Source: JAQVEB01 sp028698105 (GTDB lineage Bacteria; Bacteroidota; Bacteroidia; Bacteroidales; Dysgonomonadaceae). Taken from it: a DNA stretch of 43,184 bases. The stretch lies in assembly GCA_964293155.1 (NCBI GenBank), contig CAXYYA010000033.1:1-43184 (forward strand), given 5' to 3'. Shown here piece by piece: positions 1-9,166 of this stretch; the stretch's first letter is position 1, and each line of letters begins with the position of its first letter. The notes beneath the pieces were generated by a model. It saw only the letters and a list, made by a program, of their open reading frames with translations, was not told the origin of the DNA and searched no databases. The position numbers were made by a program, and so were the translations under genes.

Positions 1-44
1 CAGGAAATAACCGAAATAACCTGCGCTATCTCTGAAAGCGGGTG

Positions 45-75
45 CAAAGATACAACCTTCTGTTTATCCTGCCAA
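45..75 (-). promoter_or_regulatory. Leftward Bacteroidota-type promoter
   Basis: On the minus strand a perfect TATCTTTG box (TAnnTTTG -7 consensus) lies at 52-45, with a TTG -33 element at 75-73 and a spacer of about 20 bases. Transcription would start near position 37 and run off the left edge, so it probably serves a gene outside the window. The match is seen directly; promoter activity is inferred. Confidence 0.55.
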
Positions 76-105
76 ATTTTTTTGGTATTTTTTTCGCAAA
101 AAAAA

Positions 106-153
106 TTATACTATCAAAATCATGATTGATTATCAACGTATTCAATAGTATAA
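106..153. repeat. Nested AT-rich inverted repeats in the 1-362 intergenic region
   Basis: A 9-bp inverted repeat, TTATACTAT at 106-114 and ATAGTATAA at 145-153, encloses two smaller palindromes: AATCATGATT at 118-127 and TTGATTATCAA at 126-136. It sits just upstream of the leftward promoter at 45-75, where an operator could lie. The rest of the 362-base gap holds a CCCATT/AATGGG inverted repeat at 198-214 and a second leftward -7 box at 225-232, and I see no gene in it. Regulatory function is inferred. Confidence 0.35.
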
Positions 154-224
154 ATTCCTGTCGTATCTTTTCCTTTTTTTGCTATCACTTTAGCAAACCC
201 ATTTTTTTAATGGGGAAAGGGCTA

Positions 225-232
225 CAAAGATA
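225..232 (-). promoter_or_regulatory. Possible leftward -7 promoter box
   Basis: A perfect TATCTTTG box is read on the minus strand. No TTG/TTTG -33 element is found at the usual spacing, so this is weaker than the promoter at 45-75. A transcript from here would begin near the CCCATT/AATGGG inverted repeat at 198-214. Confidence 0.3.
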
Positions 233-362
233 ATACTTTTATTTTAATTGAGATAATTTTTTATCCTTTTTTTTCGATATTAATTTGCTTTTTGTGATTT
301 TCTTTATCAAAATCACTCCGCTTACCCCAAATAAGCAGTTATAGCGTGCCGAATGGTCTTTA

Positions 363-1793
363 TCAGTAAACGAGAATGGAAGAATTGGTCGTGACCTCGG
401 GATTGACCTCAACGTTCAGCGATTCGCCTTCCCTGCTTAACTCGATATAGAGTGTTTTAGGGGTATTCCAGTCAACATACTGATTAAAGTTGAACAGATA
501 AGAAAATGCCTGTTTGTATCGTTTATCGGCGAATGCTTCGGAGACGTTGTGATATTGCGTTATGTCCCAAAACATACAGTTATCGAACCCGTTCGTATCT
601 TTATAACGTGTGTTTTGGTCTCTCAGGTTCATTGTTTCGGCGATAAAGCGCCGGTATGATTGCGTTAACGACTTGGAGTTGTGGTTAAAGCGATTGTTCT
701 GTATCTTCATCACAACATCGCCAGGTTGTATGCCGGCGATAGCGGCAGGCGATCCGGCATCAACGGAAACTATTGTTTTAAGGTCGTTCATATCGTAATT
801 TATGCCGGTGTAATTATATTTTAAATGGTTGACCTGATACGTTCCAAAGTTGAGATTCCCGGGATAAGGAAATTTCAGCAGGATAAGCGGCAAATTCATT
901 TCCAGATAATTTTCCAATCCATAATTAGCACTTAATCTTTCTTTTACGTCGCTCTCCCAAATGAGCGTCATCTCGCCGGGATCCAGAAATTTCCGGTCGT
1001 AAAACCGGTAACCAAATTCCAGGTTATACATTATATCATCTATACGGACAGCCTCCGAAGGAGAATAAACCGGGATTTTTATCATTCGTTTGTTTCTCAT
1101 ATCAAAACGCCATGTATTTTGATAAGAACCGTACGTGGGCGAGTTTGCTTTATATAAAGGGTTGTTTTGATAGCTGTAGTATGTTTGAATAATGAAGTCG
1201 GGATTTTCCGTATTGCGCGTTATTCCTCGTTCGCGAAGAACTCTTTCAAAAATGGCATTGATCCGGGCATCAATAATGGGTGTTCCTTCTCCTGCCGATG
1301 CAAAGTCGAAGGTTTTATAATTTGTGAATACGGCATTTTTATTGGTCGTGGTTTTTACCGGGATCAAAAACCGTCTGTCCTGAACATCCTCAAGGCTGTA
1401 AAAGGCAAAAACGGACGACAATTGTGCTTCGCTGATCGCATTTTTCATCCGGCAATCTTTTCGTATGGTCATCGGATAAAAGTTTTGCACGATGTTGCGG
1501 ATACTTATACGCATCTCCGTGTTATTTTCGGCAAACCAGGACATCAGCGTTGCTCTGGTTTTCAGATAGGTTCCGTGTCCGTTGATTTCCAGAATGATAT
1601 CATTCGGTTTCAATCCCGCACGCGCTGCCGGGGAACCCGGCGTTATACTTACCACCACCGGTTCATTAAGCCCCCAATTGGGATTTTCGCTAATCTCAAA
1701 CGTGAACCCCAACGTACAGGTTTCGGTTGCATTTTGAGCTATAATGATAAAAGAGAACAAAAAGGCAGATAAAAATATTACGATCTTTTTCAT
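363..1793 (-). CDS. Exported protein with two PDZ domains
   Basis: This 476-residue protein begins with a signal peptide (positive MKK, a hydrophobic stretch, and a likely cut after IIIAQ). A PDZ-like domain follows at about residues 25-85, with GSPAARAGLKPNDIIL resembling the ligand loop and glycine-rich turn. A second PDZ-like domain lies near residues 335-385 (GSPAAIAGIQPGDVV). The segment between them resembles lipoprotein-type DUF4136 domains, but only loosely. There is no visible serine-protease triad, so it is more likely a scaffold or binding protein than an HtrA protease. I chose the start at 1793 because the reading frame open to 1907 passes upstream of a -7 box at 1853-1860 and lacks a signal peptide at its own N terminus. 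It is monocistronic and divergent from the yhcH operon. Role unknown. Confidence 0.8.
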   Translation of the reverse strand: MKKIVIFLSAFLFSFIIIAQNATETCTLGFTFEISENPNWGLNEPVVVSITPGSPAARAGLKPNDIILEINGHGTYLKTRATLMSWFAENNTEMRISIRNIVQNFYPMTIRKDCRMKNAISEAQLSSVFAFYSLEDVQDRRFLIPVKTTTNKNAVFTNYKTFDFASAGEGTPIIDARINAIFERVLRERGITRNTENPDFIIQTYYSYQNNPLYKANSPTYGSYQNTWRFDMRNKRMIKIPVYSPSEAVRIDDIMYNLEFGYRFYDRKFLDPGEMTLIWESDVKERLSANYGLENYLEMNLPLILLKFPYPGNLNFGTYQVNHLKYNYTGINYDMNDLKTIVSVDAGSPAAIAGIQPGDVVMKIQNNRFNHNSKSLTQSYRRFIAETMNLRDQNTRYKDTNGFDNCMFWDITQYHNVSEAFADKRYKQAFSYLFNFNQYVDWNTPKTLYIELSREGESLNVEVNPEVTTNSSILVY

Positions 1794-1852
1794 CAGATTT
1801 TCTTTTACTTGTTTCGGCAGAGGCGTCTCTGCCATCTTTATAATATAGAAAG

Positions 1853-1860
1853 CAAAGATA
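1853..1860 (-). promoter_or_regulatory. -7 promoter box of the PDZ gene
   Basis: TATCTTTG on the minus strand lies about 60 bases upstream of the ATG at 1793. No good -33 element is seen. Its position supports the shorter start of the PDZ gene. Confidence 0.4.
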
Positions 1861-1935
1861 TGCGTTTTTTTTCGATTTTGCTTTAGAAGGTTACATTTTG
1901 CCGCCAAAATAAGGCGGTTTATCTATAATTTCTTT

Positions 1936-1943
1936 TAACTTTG
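1936..1943 (+). promoter_or_regulatory. -7 promoter box of the yhcH-glgB-manA-hemH operon
   Basis: TAACTTTG fits the TAnnTTTG consensus and lies about 33 bases before the ATG at 1977. No clear -33 TTG is present at the standard spacing. It would drive the rightward genes from 1977 to about 8492, whose gaps are only 18 to 41 bases. Confidence 0.45.
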
Positions 1944-1976
1944 TGGTATTGGAATCATCATTAAAAAAACAGCCGA

Positions 1977-2426
1977 ATGATTGTTGATAATTTATCGAAT
2001 GCAGCAAATTATTTTTCGTTGCATCCCCTGTTCGAGAAAGCCTTCGAGCACGTCAAAGCATTGGATTTTAACAATTTGGACACCGGAACAGAAGAGGTTG
2101 ATGGTGCTTTTCTGAAAGTGATTGTAACCCTGGCAAATCTGAAACCGGCTTCAGAAGCTAAATTGGAAACGCACCGCAAATACATTGACATCCAGATTCC
2201 GGTTACCCGGAAAGAAACTTTCGGATGGTCTGCGCTGGCTAATTTGAAGGACAGTGTTAAGGGATACGATGCCGAAAATGACTTTGAACTCTTCAACGAT
2301 ACGCCCACGGCATACGTCAGTCTTCTGCCCGGGGAATTTGTTATTTTCTCTCCAGAAGACGGACACGCACCCCTTATCGGAGAAGGCGAAACAAAGAAAA
2401 TCATTATAAAAGTTGCAGTTATCTAA
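1977..2426 (+). CDS. YhcH/YjgK/YiaL family protein (DUF386)
   Basis: The 149-residue protein has the family's usual length and hallmarks: an ETHRKYIDIQ segment, then LPGEFVIFSPEDGHAPLIGEG near the C terminus, which forms part of the cupin-like metal site. Known members are beta-galactosidase small subunit-like (EbgC) or sugar anomerase/isomerase-like proteins often tied to sialic acid or other sugar catabolism. No signal peptide is seen, so it is cytoplasmic. It is the first gene of the operon, 21 bases before glgB, which suggests a role in sugar or sugar-phosphate handling. The actual substrate cannot be read from the sequence. Confidence 0.85.
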   Translation: MIVDNLSNAANYFSLHPLFEKAFEHVKALDFNNLDTGTEEVDGAFLKVIVTLANLKPASEAKLETHRKYIDIQIPVTRKETFGWSALANLKDSVKGYDAENDFELFNDTPTAYVSLLPGEFVIFSPEDGHAPLIGEGETKKIIIKVAVI

Positions 2427-2447
2427 TCTTCTAAACTCAATACGGCA

Positions 2448-4460
2448 ATGTTGGAAATTATAAAAAACGATCCCTGGCTGGAACCTTACGCAAAAGCCAT
2501 AGAAGGCCGCCATAATTATGCCTTGCATAAAGAAAAGGAATTAACAAAAAACGGAGAAATAACGTTATCCGATTTTGCTACCGGCTATCTTTATTTTGGA
2601 TTACACAAAACCAATGAGGGATGGATTTTGCGGGAATGGGCGCCCAATGCCACGGAGATATTCCTGCTCGGGTCGTTCAACAACTGGCAACGAATGGAGT
2701 CATATCGCCTTCGGCGCAGGGACAACGGCGTTTGGGAAGTGAAAATTCCACTGGAGCGTATAAAGCATTTGGATTATTACAAATTGCAGGTAAGATGGAA
2801 CGGCGGAGAAGGCGAGCGCATACCCGCGTGGTGCAGACGCGTGGTGCAGGATAACGCGACACATATCTTCAGCGCTCAGGTTTGGGATCCGCCAAAACAA
2901 TATACGTTCACGCATTCCGGTTTTAAACCAGACGTTTCGCCCCTGCTCATCTATGAATGCCATATTGGGATGGCAAGCGAAGACGAAAAGGTGGGTACAT
3001 ACGCCGAATTTCGCGAAAACGTGCTGCCACGCGTCAAAGCCGATGGATATAATGCCATTCAGGTGATGGCCATACAAGAACATCCGTATTACGGTTCTTT
3101 TGGTTACCATGTGTCCAACTTTTTCGCACCTTCGTCCCGATTCGGCACGCCCGAAGAGCTTAAAGAACTGATTGATACGGCTCACGGCCTGGGCATTGCG
3201 GTAATTATGGACATCGTGCATTCGCACGCGGTGAAAAACGAAGCCGAGGGCCTCGCCCGTATGGACGGAACGGTTGACCTGTACTTCCCGAGCGACCCTG
3301 CGCGCCGCAACCACAGCGCCTGGGATTCGCTTTGTTTCGATTACGGAAAAGACGAAGTGCTTCACTTCCTGCTCTCCAACTGTAAATACTGGCTGGAAGA
3401 GTACCGGTTCGACGGGTTCCGTTTCGATGGCGTAACTTCCATGATTTACAGGAGCCACGGACTGGGAGAAGCTTTCACCGAATATGGCGATTATTATAAC
3501 CTCGGACAGGATGGCGATGCTATTTGCTACCTCACACTGGCCAACAAACTTATTCACGAAGTGAACCCCAACGCCATCACCGTAGCCGAAGAAGTAAGCG
3601 GAATGCCCGGCTTGGCCCTGAAACCCGATGCGGGAGGCTATGGGTTCGATTATCGCATGGCGATGAACATTCCCGACTTTTGGATCAAAACCATCAAAGA
3701 GCAAAAAGACGAGGATTGGCATCCAACGGCCATTTGGTGGGAAACAACCAACCGCCGGGCCGACGAAAAAACAATTTCGTATGCCGAAAGCCACGACCAG
3801 GCATTGGTAGGCGATAAAACCATCATTTTCAGGCTTATTGATGCCGATATGTATTGGTTTATGTCGAAACTCATGAGTAGTTCCTATCTGGTGGATCGCG
3901 GGCTGGCGCTACACAAAATGATTCGCTTGGTGACCGCAACAACCATCAATGGTGGCTACCTGAATTTTATGGGCAACGAATTCGGCCATCCCGAATGGAT
4001 TGATTTCCCGCGCGAAGGCAACGGATGGTCGTACAAATACGCCCGCCGGCAATGGAGTTTGGCCGATGATCAAAACCTGAAATACCATTATTTGGGCGAT
4101 TTCGATAAAGCCATGATCCAACTGATCAAGTCCGTGCCCGATTTTCAGGCTTCGCCTATTGCTAAAATATGGGACAAAAACGGCGATAATGTGCTGGCAT
4201 ACATGCGCAAAGACCTGTTGTTCGTTTTCAACTTCCATCCTTCGGAGTCGTTTAACGGTTATGGCATTCTTGTCCCGCAAGGCGAATACGAGATCATCCT
4301 CGACACAGATGATACCGCCTTCGGCGGTTTCGGGTTGAACGACGACAGCATCCATCATTTCACCCAATATGATCCGTTATACGCCAGGGACAACAAAGGC
4401 TGGTTGAAACTGTATCTTCCCGCACGCACGGCTTTCGTGATGAAGATATCGAACAAATAA
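2448..4460 (+). CDS. glgB: 1,4-alpha-glucan branching enzyme, eukaryotic-type GH13
   Basis: This enzyme makes alpha-1,6 branches in glycogen in the cytoplasm. The 670 residues hold a CBM48-like N-terminal domain (about 35-145, including REWAPNA and GSFNNW), a GH13 barrel (about 165-560) and an all-beta C-terminal domain. Catalytic motifs are visible: nucleophile D327 in GFRFDGVTSM, acid/base E382 in AEEVSG, and the YAESHDQALVGDKT segment with the third carboxylate. This last motif and the overall length match the animal/plant-like branching enzymes (GH13_8) better than the longer E. coli GlgB. It sits 23 bases before manA. No glycogen synthase or phosphorylase is in the window. Confidence 0.95.
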   Translation: MLEIIKNDPWLEPYAKAIEGRHNYALHKEKELTKNGEITLSDFATGYLYFGLHKTNEGWILREWAPNATEIFLLGSFNNWQRMESYRLRRRDNGVWEVKIPLERIKHLDYYKLQVRWNGGEGERIPAWCRRVVQDNATHIFSAQVWDPPKQYTFTHSGFKPDVSPLLIYECHIGMASEDEKVGTYAEFRENVLPRVKADGYNAIQVMAIQEHPYYGSFGYHVSNFFAPSSRFGTPEELKELIDTAHGLGIAVIMDIVHSHAVKNEAEGLARMDGTVDLYFPSDPARRNHSAWDSLCFDYGKDEVLHFLLSNCKYWLEEYRFDGFRFDGVTSMIYRSHGLGEAFTEYGDYYNLGQDGDAICYLTLANKLIHEVNPNAITVAEEVSGMPGLALKPDAGGYGFDYRMAMNIPDFWIKTIKEQKDEDWHPTAIWWETTNRRADEKTISYAESHDQALVGDKTIIFRLIDADMYWFMSKLMSSSYLVDRGLALHKMIRLVTATTINGGYLNFMGNEFGHPEWIDFPREGNGWSYKYARRQWSLADDQNLKYHYLGDFDKAMIQLIKSVPDFQASPIAKIWDKNGDNVLAYMRKDLLFVFNFHPSESFNGYGILVPQGEYEIILDTDDTAFGGFGLNDDSIHHFTQYDPLYARDNKGWLKLYLPARTAFVMKISNK

Positions 4461-4483
4461 GCAAATACAAAAAGAAGTCATTT

Positions 4484-5461
4484 ATGAAATTATACCCGCT
4501 TAAATTTGAACCGATACTGAAACCCGTCATCTGGGGAGGATCGGATATCTGCTCTTTTAAAAATATCGAACCCGGCCGGGACGGCATTGGCGAAAGTTGG
4601 GAAGTTTCCGGCGTGAAAGGCAACATCTCGGTTGTCGCCAACGGTGAACTAAAAGGCGTTTCACTCGCCGAATTGTTGTTGGGAGCAAAAGAACAATTGG
4701 TTGGCAAAAAAGTATATCGGAAATTCGGAAATACGTTTCCGTTACTCATTAAATTTATTGATGCCAAAGACAACCTCTCCATTCAGGTGCACCCCGATGA
4801 CAAACTCGCTAAAGAACGGCACAACTCATTCGGAAAAACCGAGATGTGGTACGTGATAAAAGCAGCGCCCGGCGCGTTTTTATACTCCGGATTTGAGAAA
4901 AAGCTCACTTCCGAAGAATATGTGAAATCGGTTCAGAACAACACATTTACCGATTATCTGAAAAAATATGACGTGCAACGGGGCGATGTGTTTTTTTTGC
5001 CCGCAGGACGCGTTCATGCCATTGGCGCGGGATGTTTTATTGCCGAAATTCAACAAACTTCGGATATTACCTATCGTATTTACGATTACAACCGCAAAGA
5101 CGCCAACGGAAATTCCCGCGAACTGCATACGGAGTTAGCCAAAGACGCCATTGACTATTCGGTATATGATTCGTATAAAACCGACTATCAACCTAACGAA
5201 AATCATCCCGTTAAACTGGCTACATGTCCTTATTTCACCACAAATTTGCTGGATATGAACGAAGGAATGAAAAGAGATTTCGGCACGTTGGATTCTTTTG
5301 TGATCTATATCGGTATGGAGGGGCAATGCGAATTAAAAGACTACAAAGGCAACAGCACGATACTGCACGCGGGCGAGACGTTGTTGATCCCTGCCGACAC
5401 CAAATGGGTGGAATTAGCGCCAACAATGCAAACCAAGGTACTGGAAACATACATTGAATAA
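4484..5461 (+). CDS. manA: Mannose-6-phosphate isomerase, class I
   Basis: It interconverts mannose 6-phosphate and fructose 6-phosphate using one zinc ion. The 325-residue length is typical of the short bacterial class I enzymes. Zinc ligands are visible: Q101 and H103 in SIQVHPDD, E120 in GKTEMWYV, and H178 in LPAGRVHAIGAG. A C-terminal cupin-like segment follows. There is no signal peptide, so it is cytoplasmic. It is placed between glgB and hemH with short gaps, consistent with cotranscription. It feeds mannose into glycolysis or provides mannose 6-phosphate for GDP-sugars; the direction cannot be judged here. Confidence 0.93.
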   Translation: MKLYPLKFEPILKPVIWGGSDICSFKNIEPGRDGIGESWEVSGVKGNISVVANGELKGVSLAELLLGAKEQLVGKKVYRKFGNTFPLLIKFIDAKDNLSIQVHPDDKLAKERHNSFGKTEMWYVIKAAPGAFLYSGFEKKLTSEEYVKSVQNNTFTDYLKKYDVQRGDVFFLPAGRVHAIGAGCFIAEIQQTSDITYRIYDYNRKDANGNSRELHTELAKDAIDYSVYDSYKTDYQPNENHPVKLATCPYFTTNLLDMNEGMKRDFGTLDSFVIYIGMEGQCELKDYKGNSTILHAGETLLIPADTKWVELAPTMQTKVLETYIE

Positions 5462-5502
5462 TTATTTATAACCGGAAAAAGAACTTTACAACCCTAAAAG
5501 CG

Positions 5503-6471
5503 ATGCGAGGTATTTTGTTGGTAAACGTAGGCACGCCCGCACATTGCGAAAAAGCCGAGGTACAGAAGTTTATCGGAGATATGTTGTCTGATCCGCTGGT
5601 GATGGGGCGATCGGAGTGGTTATCAGCCTTTTTGGCGCGCAACATTATCGCTCCCATTTCGGTGAATAAGTCGTTGGAAAAGTACAAACTGATCTGGCGA
5701 AAAGAGGCGCCGGTGATCTCTCCTATTCTCTATTATATGCAGCGCCTCGCAACGGAACTGGAGGAGAAGAAAGGGATACCCACCGAAATTGCTATGCGCT
5801 ACGGCGAACCCGGCTTTCTGCAAGCGGTGGAAAGACTCGAGAAACGCTGTCCGCTAATGCACGAATTAATTATTTTCCCACTCTTCCCACATTACACGCA
5901 ATCCACCACGCAAACGGCAATAGACGAAATTGGCCGCGTTTTTTACCGGCATCCGCATTCGTTCCGGTTGAAAATCGTGAAACCATATTTCAATCATCCG
6001 GCTTATATCGGTGCGCTGGCAAAGCGCGCAAAACCTTATCTGGAAAAGGGTTACGACCGGTTTGTCTTTTCCTATCACAGCCTCCCCGTAAATCAGGTTG
6101 AAAGCGCGTGGAAAAAAGGTAAAGAGTTCGACTATGTGTATCAACTTAAAGAAACGAACAGACTGTTGATGAGCGAATTGGATGTTCAAACGAACAAAGA
6201 AATCCTGCTCTATGCCTCGCAGCGCGGCAACGGTTGGCTCAAACCTTTTCTTTCGACCGATATAGGCGATTTGCCGAAACTGGGATGGAAACGCATCGTG
6301 ATCATGGCGCCCGGATTTCCGATTGATAACATGGAAACCCTTTACGATATTGATATTGAGGCACGCCTCCTCTTTATGAACGCCGGAGGCGAGGAGTTTA
6401 CCTTTGTGCCGTCTCTCAACGATTCCGAAGAATGGGTGGAAGCGATTTGGAAGATAATTTCGGGGGCGTAA
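5503..6471 (+). CDS. hemH: Ferrochelatase
   Basis: It inserts ferrous iron into protoporphyrin IX, the last step of protoporphyrin-dependent heme synthesis. The 322 residues start with the typical GILLVNVGTP segment. They carry the catalytic histidine H192 in FVFSYHSLP and the late APGFPIDNMETLYDID motif with the conserved glutamate. No C-terminal membrane anchor or iron-sulfur cysteines are seen, so it is a compact soluble type. No other heme gene lies in the window, so it may serve salvage of imported porphyrin, as proposed for some anaerobic Bacteroidales; that part is inference. Confidence 0.93.
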   Translation: MRGILLVNVGTPAHCEKAEVQKFIGDMLSDPLVMGRSEWLSAFLARNIIAPISVNKSLEKYKLIWRKEAPVISPILYYMQRLATELEEKKGIPTEIAMRYGEPGFLQAVERLEKRCPLMHELIIFPLFPHYTQSTTQTAIDEIGRVFYRHPHSFRLKIVKPYFNHPAYIGALAKRAKPYLEKGYDRFVFSYHSLPVNQVESAWKKGKEFDYVYQLKETNRLLMSELDVQTNKEILLYASQRGNGWLKPFLSTDIGDLPKLGWKRIVIMAPGFPIDNMETLYDIDIEARLLFMNAGGEEFTFVPSLNDSEEWVEAIWKIISGA

Positions 6472-6492
6472 GATTTTATATACTGACAACTT

Positions 6493-7377
6493 ATGAAATA
6501 CGGAAAAGTAGAAAATCCTGCGGGCATCAACTTCAATTTGCCGGAAGATGCTCCTGAAACCAGACAAATATTACAAAACGCGTCGAACGGAAATTTCGGT
6601 GTGTATATTGGCTGCGCCAAATGGAACAAAACCGATCTGAAAGGTTTTTACCCGCGCGGTACGAAAGACGAACTCACGTATTATTCCCGCCAGTTCAACT
6701 CCATTGAGATGAATTCGGTTTTTTACAATATGCCGAAAGCTGCTCAGGTGACCGTTTGGAAAAATAAAACGCCCGACGGTTTTAAATTTTTTCCGAAAAT
6801 TACGCAATCCATCAGCCATTTTCGTCGGTTGAAAGATGTGGAAGAGCTTACTGAAGTTTACTGCGATGCCATTGCCCATTTCGAAGAGAAGCTCGGCATG
6901 TGTTTTCTTCAACTGCACGAAAATTTCGGGATAAGCGAGTTCGATAAATTGAAATCGTTCGTTGAAAACTTCCCGAAAGCGATTCCGTTGGCGGTGGAAG
7001 TGCGCAGCAAGGAATGGTTTTCGGATAAAAAAATGTGGGACGCCTACTGTGATCTCCTGCAAGCGCATTCCACCGCCAACGTGCTTGTGGACACCGCCGG
7101 CCGGCGCGATATGATGCACATGCGACTGACAACGCCCGCGGCCTTTGTGCGTTTCGTGGGCTGCAACGTGGACGAAATTGATTACCGGCGGATAGACGAT
7201 TGGGTCGGCCGCATCGAAAAATGGCACGACGAAGGACTGCAGCACCTGTACTTCTTCGTACACCAGAACACAGAAAAGTCGTCGCCGCTTTTTTCTGCTT
7301 ATCTTATTGAAAAACTGAACAAACGCCTCAACCTGAATTTGCATATCCCCGCAATGGCAAGTGAACAAAAAAAATAA
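6493..7377 (+). CDS. DUF72 domain protein
   Basis: The 294-residue protein belongs to the DUF72 (YecE-like) family. Features include YIGCAKWN near residue 40, the FNSIEMNSVFYNMP segment, VEVRSKEWF in the middle, and the late RFVGCNVDEIDYRRIDDWV stretch. The fold is a TIM barrel related to xylose isomerase-like or endonuclease IV-like proteins, but the reaction is not established. There is no signal peptide. It follows hemH by 21 bases and precedes the broken oxidoreductase by 18, so it is part of the operon. Function unknown. Confidence 0.85.
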   Translation: MKYGKVENPAGINFNLPEDAPETRQILQNASNGNFGVYIGCAKWNKTDLKGFYPRGTKDELTYYSRQFNSIEMNSVFYNMPKAAQVTVWKNKTPDGFKFFPKITQSISHFRRLKDVEELTEVYCDAIAHFEEKLGMCFLQLHENFGISEFDKLKSFVENFPKAIPLAVEVRSKEWFSDKKMWDAYCDLLQAHSTANVLVDTAGRRDMMHMRLTTPAAFVRFVGCNVDEIDYRRIDDWVGRIEKWHDEGLQHLYFFVHQNTEKSSPLFSAYLIEKLNKRLNLNLHIPAMASEQKK

Positions 7378-7395
7378 CTTCAAAAAACAGCAACA

Positions 7396-8492
7396 ATGAA
7401 AATAATAACGAAAACACTCCTCATAATTAGCGCCTTAGCGCTCACCTTTCTTGCCCCGGCACAGCAAAAACCCGTGCGCATAGGCGTTGCGGGACTCACA
7501 CACGACCATATTCACGGATTGCTCGGCCGGAAAGCCAAAGGCGATATCGTAATTGTAGGTATTGCCGAACCTAATCAGGCTTTGGTGGAGAAATACGCCA
7601 ATTTGTATCATATTGACAAAAAACTGTTCTTCCCCACCCTCGACGAAATGCTGCGAAAGACCAAACCTGAGGCTGTAATGGCCTACAACGACATCTTCGG
7701 CCACCTGGAAGTGGTGGAGAAGTGCGCTCCGCGCGGTATTCATGTGATGGTGGAAAACCGTTAGCCGTGAGTACGGAACATGCCGAAAAAATGGCTGTAC
7801 TGGCAAAAAAATATCAGATTCAACTGCTTACCAATTACGAAACTACGTGGTACGGAAGCAATGCCGTGGCATACAAGATGGCCGATGAAGAGAACGCCAT
7901 CGGGCAAATTCGTAAAATTGAATTTCACACCGGGCATCAGGGGCCGGTGGAGATTGGATGCAGCAAGGAATTTCTTGCCTGGCTCACCGATCCGGTGCTC
8001 AACGGAGCAGGTGCTCTGAAAGATTTCGGTTGTTACGGAGCCAACATCGCTACCTGGCTCATGAAGGGCAAAACGCCCGTTTCGGTTACAGCCGTAACAC
8101 ATACCAACAAACCGCAGGTTTACCCGAAAGTGGATGATGAAGCCACGATCGTCCTGCAATACCCCGAAGCACAGGTGGTGATACAGGCATCGTGGAACTG
8201 GCCTTACAACCGGAAGGATATGGAACTGTACGGACAATCGGGATATGTGTTTTGCAAAAACGCAACCGATATGGCCATCCTGAAAACCGGCGAAAAGCAA
8301 CCGCAGGATTACACCGCCCCTGTCCTGCCCGACTCCCGCAACGACGCATTTTCATACCTTGCCGGTGTGGTTCGCGGCAGCATCAACCCCGCACCATCTG
8401 ATCTTTCGGCTTTGCCGAATAATATAACGGTCGTGAAAATACTGGAAGCTGCCAAAATATCGGCAAAAACAGGCAAAACTGTCTTTTGGTAA
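7396..8492 (+). pseudogene. Exported Gfo/Idh/MocA oxidoreductase, frameshifted
   Basis: The first part (7396-7764) encodes a signal peptide ending near APAQ and a Rossmann fold start (VRIGVAGLTHDHIHG), then stops at TAG 7762-7764. The next frame continues the family without a gap to 8492. The break falls in the conserved EKPLA motif: the DNA reads GTG GAA AAC CGT TAG, whereas one extra A in the run at 7754-7757 would give GTG GAA AAA CCG TTA, that is V-E-K-P-L-A. The intact product would be about 365 residues, a normal length, and would use NAD(P) on a sugar-like substrate in the periplasm. A sequencing error in the A-run, a true loss-of-function mutation, or slippage would all look the same here. 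Confidence 0.85.
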
Positions 8493-8577
8493 GCATTTTT
8501 TGCACTAAGTAAACGAAATACAACAAATCTTCACAAAAATGTAATCCGTTTTTCTTTCATAATTTATTTTATTGAAA

Positions 8578-8585
8578 TACATTTG
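8578..8585 (+). promoter_or_regulatory. -7 promoter box of the small membrane protein gene
   Basis: TACATTTG fits TAnnTTTG and lies 31 bases before the ATG at 8617. It lies downstream of the TTG at 8572 where the frame could also start, which argues for the later ATG. The -33 element is not clear. Confidence 0.4.
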
Positions 8586-8616
8586 CGCCGTAAATTCAAT
8601 TTTAGTTGAGCAGTCT

Positions 8617-9120
8617 ATGGATAGTAAAAAGCTTGTTGACAATCCGTTTTTTAATCTTCCGAACGATAAAATGAAAGTAGTTTCATTTAAGGAGCACGTT
8701 AAATCCAAACGATCCATCTTCATTACGCTCATCGTGGCGCTGAATCTTATCGGTTGGATTTCGGTGCTGGCAATCCGTTTGTACAATTATTACCGGTTCC
8801 AGCTTCCTGTGGCTCAGCAACCCGATTCATTTACCGATAAAATTTTACTCGCCTGCGAAACGCAACTGACCTCGGCCGATTTCATCTGCTTTTCTTTGTC
8901 TATACTCTTTAGCGCCATAGAGTTGTGGAACATGAAGTCGTGGGGCTGGGGCGCAGCCATTATGGCCAACACCACCTGGATGTATTCCATGACGCTGATC
9001 GTTACGAAAAACCTGTCTTACAGTACGCATTTCGAGGTGTATTTCTTCCTCACTTTCACGTTGATCGCTCTCCTTTCCACTCTTTATCTTTGGAAAAACC
9101 GCTATATTTTTTGGCGCTAA
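8617..9120 (+). CDS. Small multi-pass membrane protein, unknown function
   Basis: The 167-residue product has a cytoplasmic-looking polar N terminus followed by about four hydrophobic segments: about residues 33-55 (IFITLIVALNLIGWISVLAI), 84-100 and 106-122 (around FICFSLSILFSAIELW and GAAIMANTTWMY), and 138-156 (YFFLTFTLIALLSTLYLW). I do not recognise a family. I chose ATG 8617 over the upstream TTG 8572 because a promoter-like box lies between them. It stands alone after the oxidoreductase and before a hairpin at 9167-9192. Confidence 0.65.
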   Translation: MDSKKLVDNPFFNLPNDKMKVVSFKEHVKSKRSIFITLIVALNLIGWISVLAIRLYNYYRFQLPVAQQPDSFTDKILLACETQLTSADFICFSLSILFSAIELWNMKSWGWGAAIMANTTWMYSMTLIVTKNLSYSTHFEVYFFLTFTLIALLSTLYLWKNRYIFWR

Positions 9121-9166
9121 ACTTTTTCTTTTCTCAATTTTCCCGGTTAACCGTTTACCCCTGAAA

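Noticed and set aside
2700..3794. 364-codon open frame on the minus strand inside glgB
   Set aside because: It lies wholly antisense to a gene with clear catalytic motifs, and its translation shows no family features.
6571..7383. 270-codon open frame opposite the DUF72 gene
   Set aside because: Antisense shadow; the sense frame has the conserved DUF72 motifs and fits the operon spacing.
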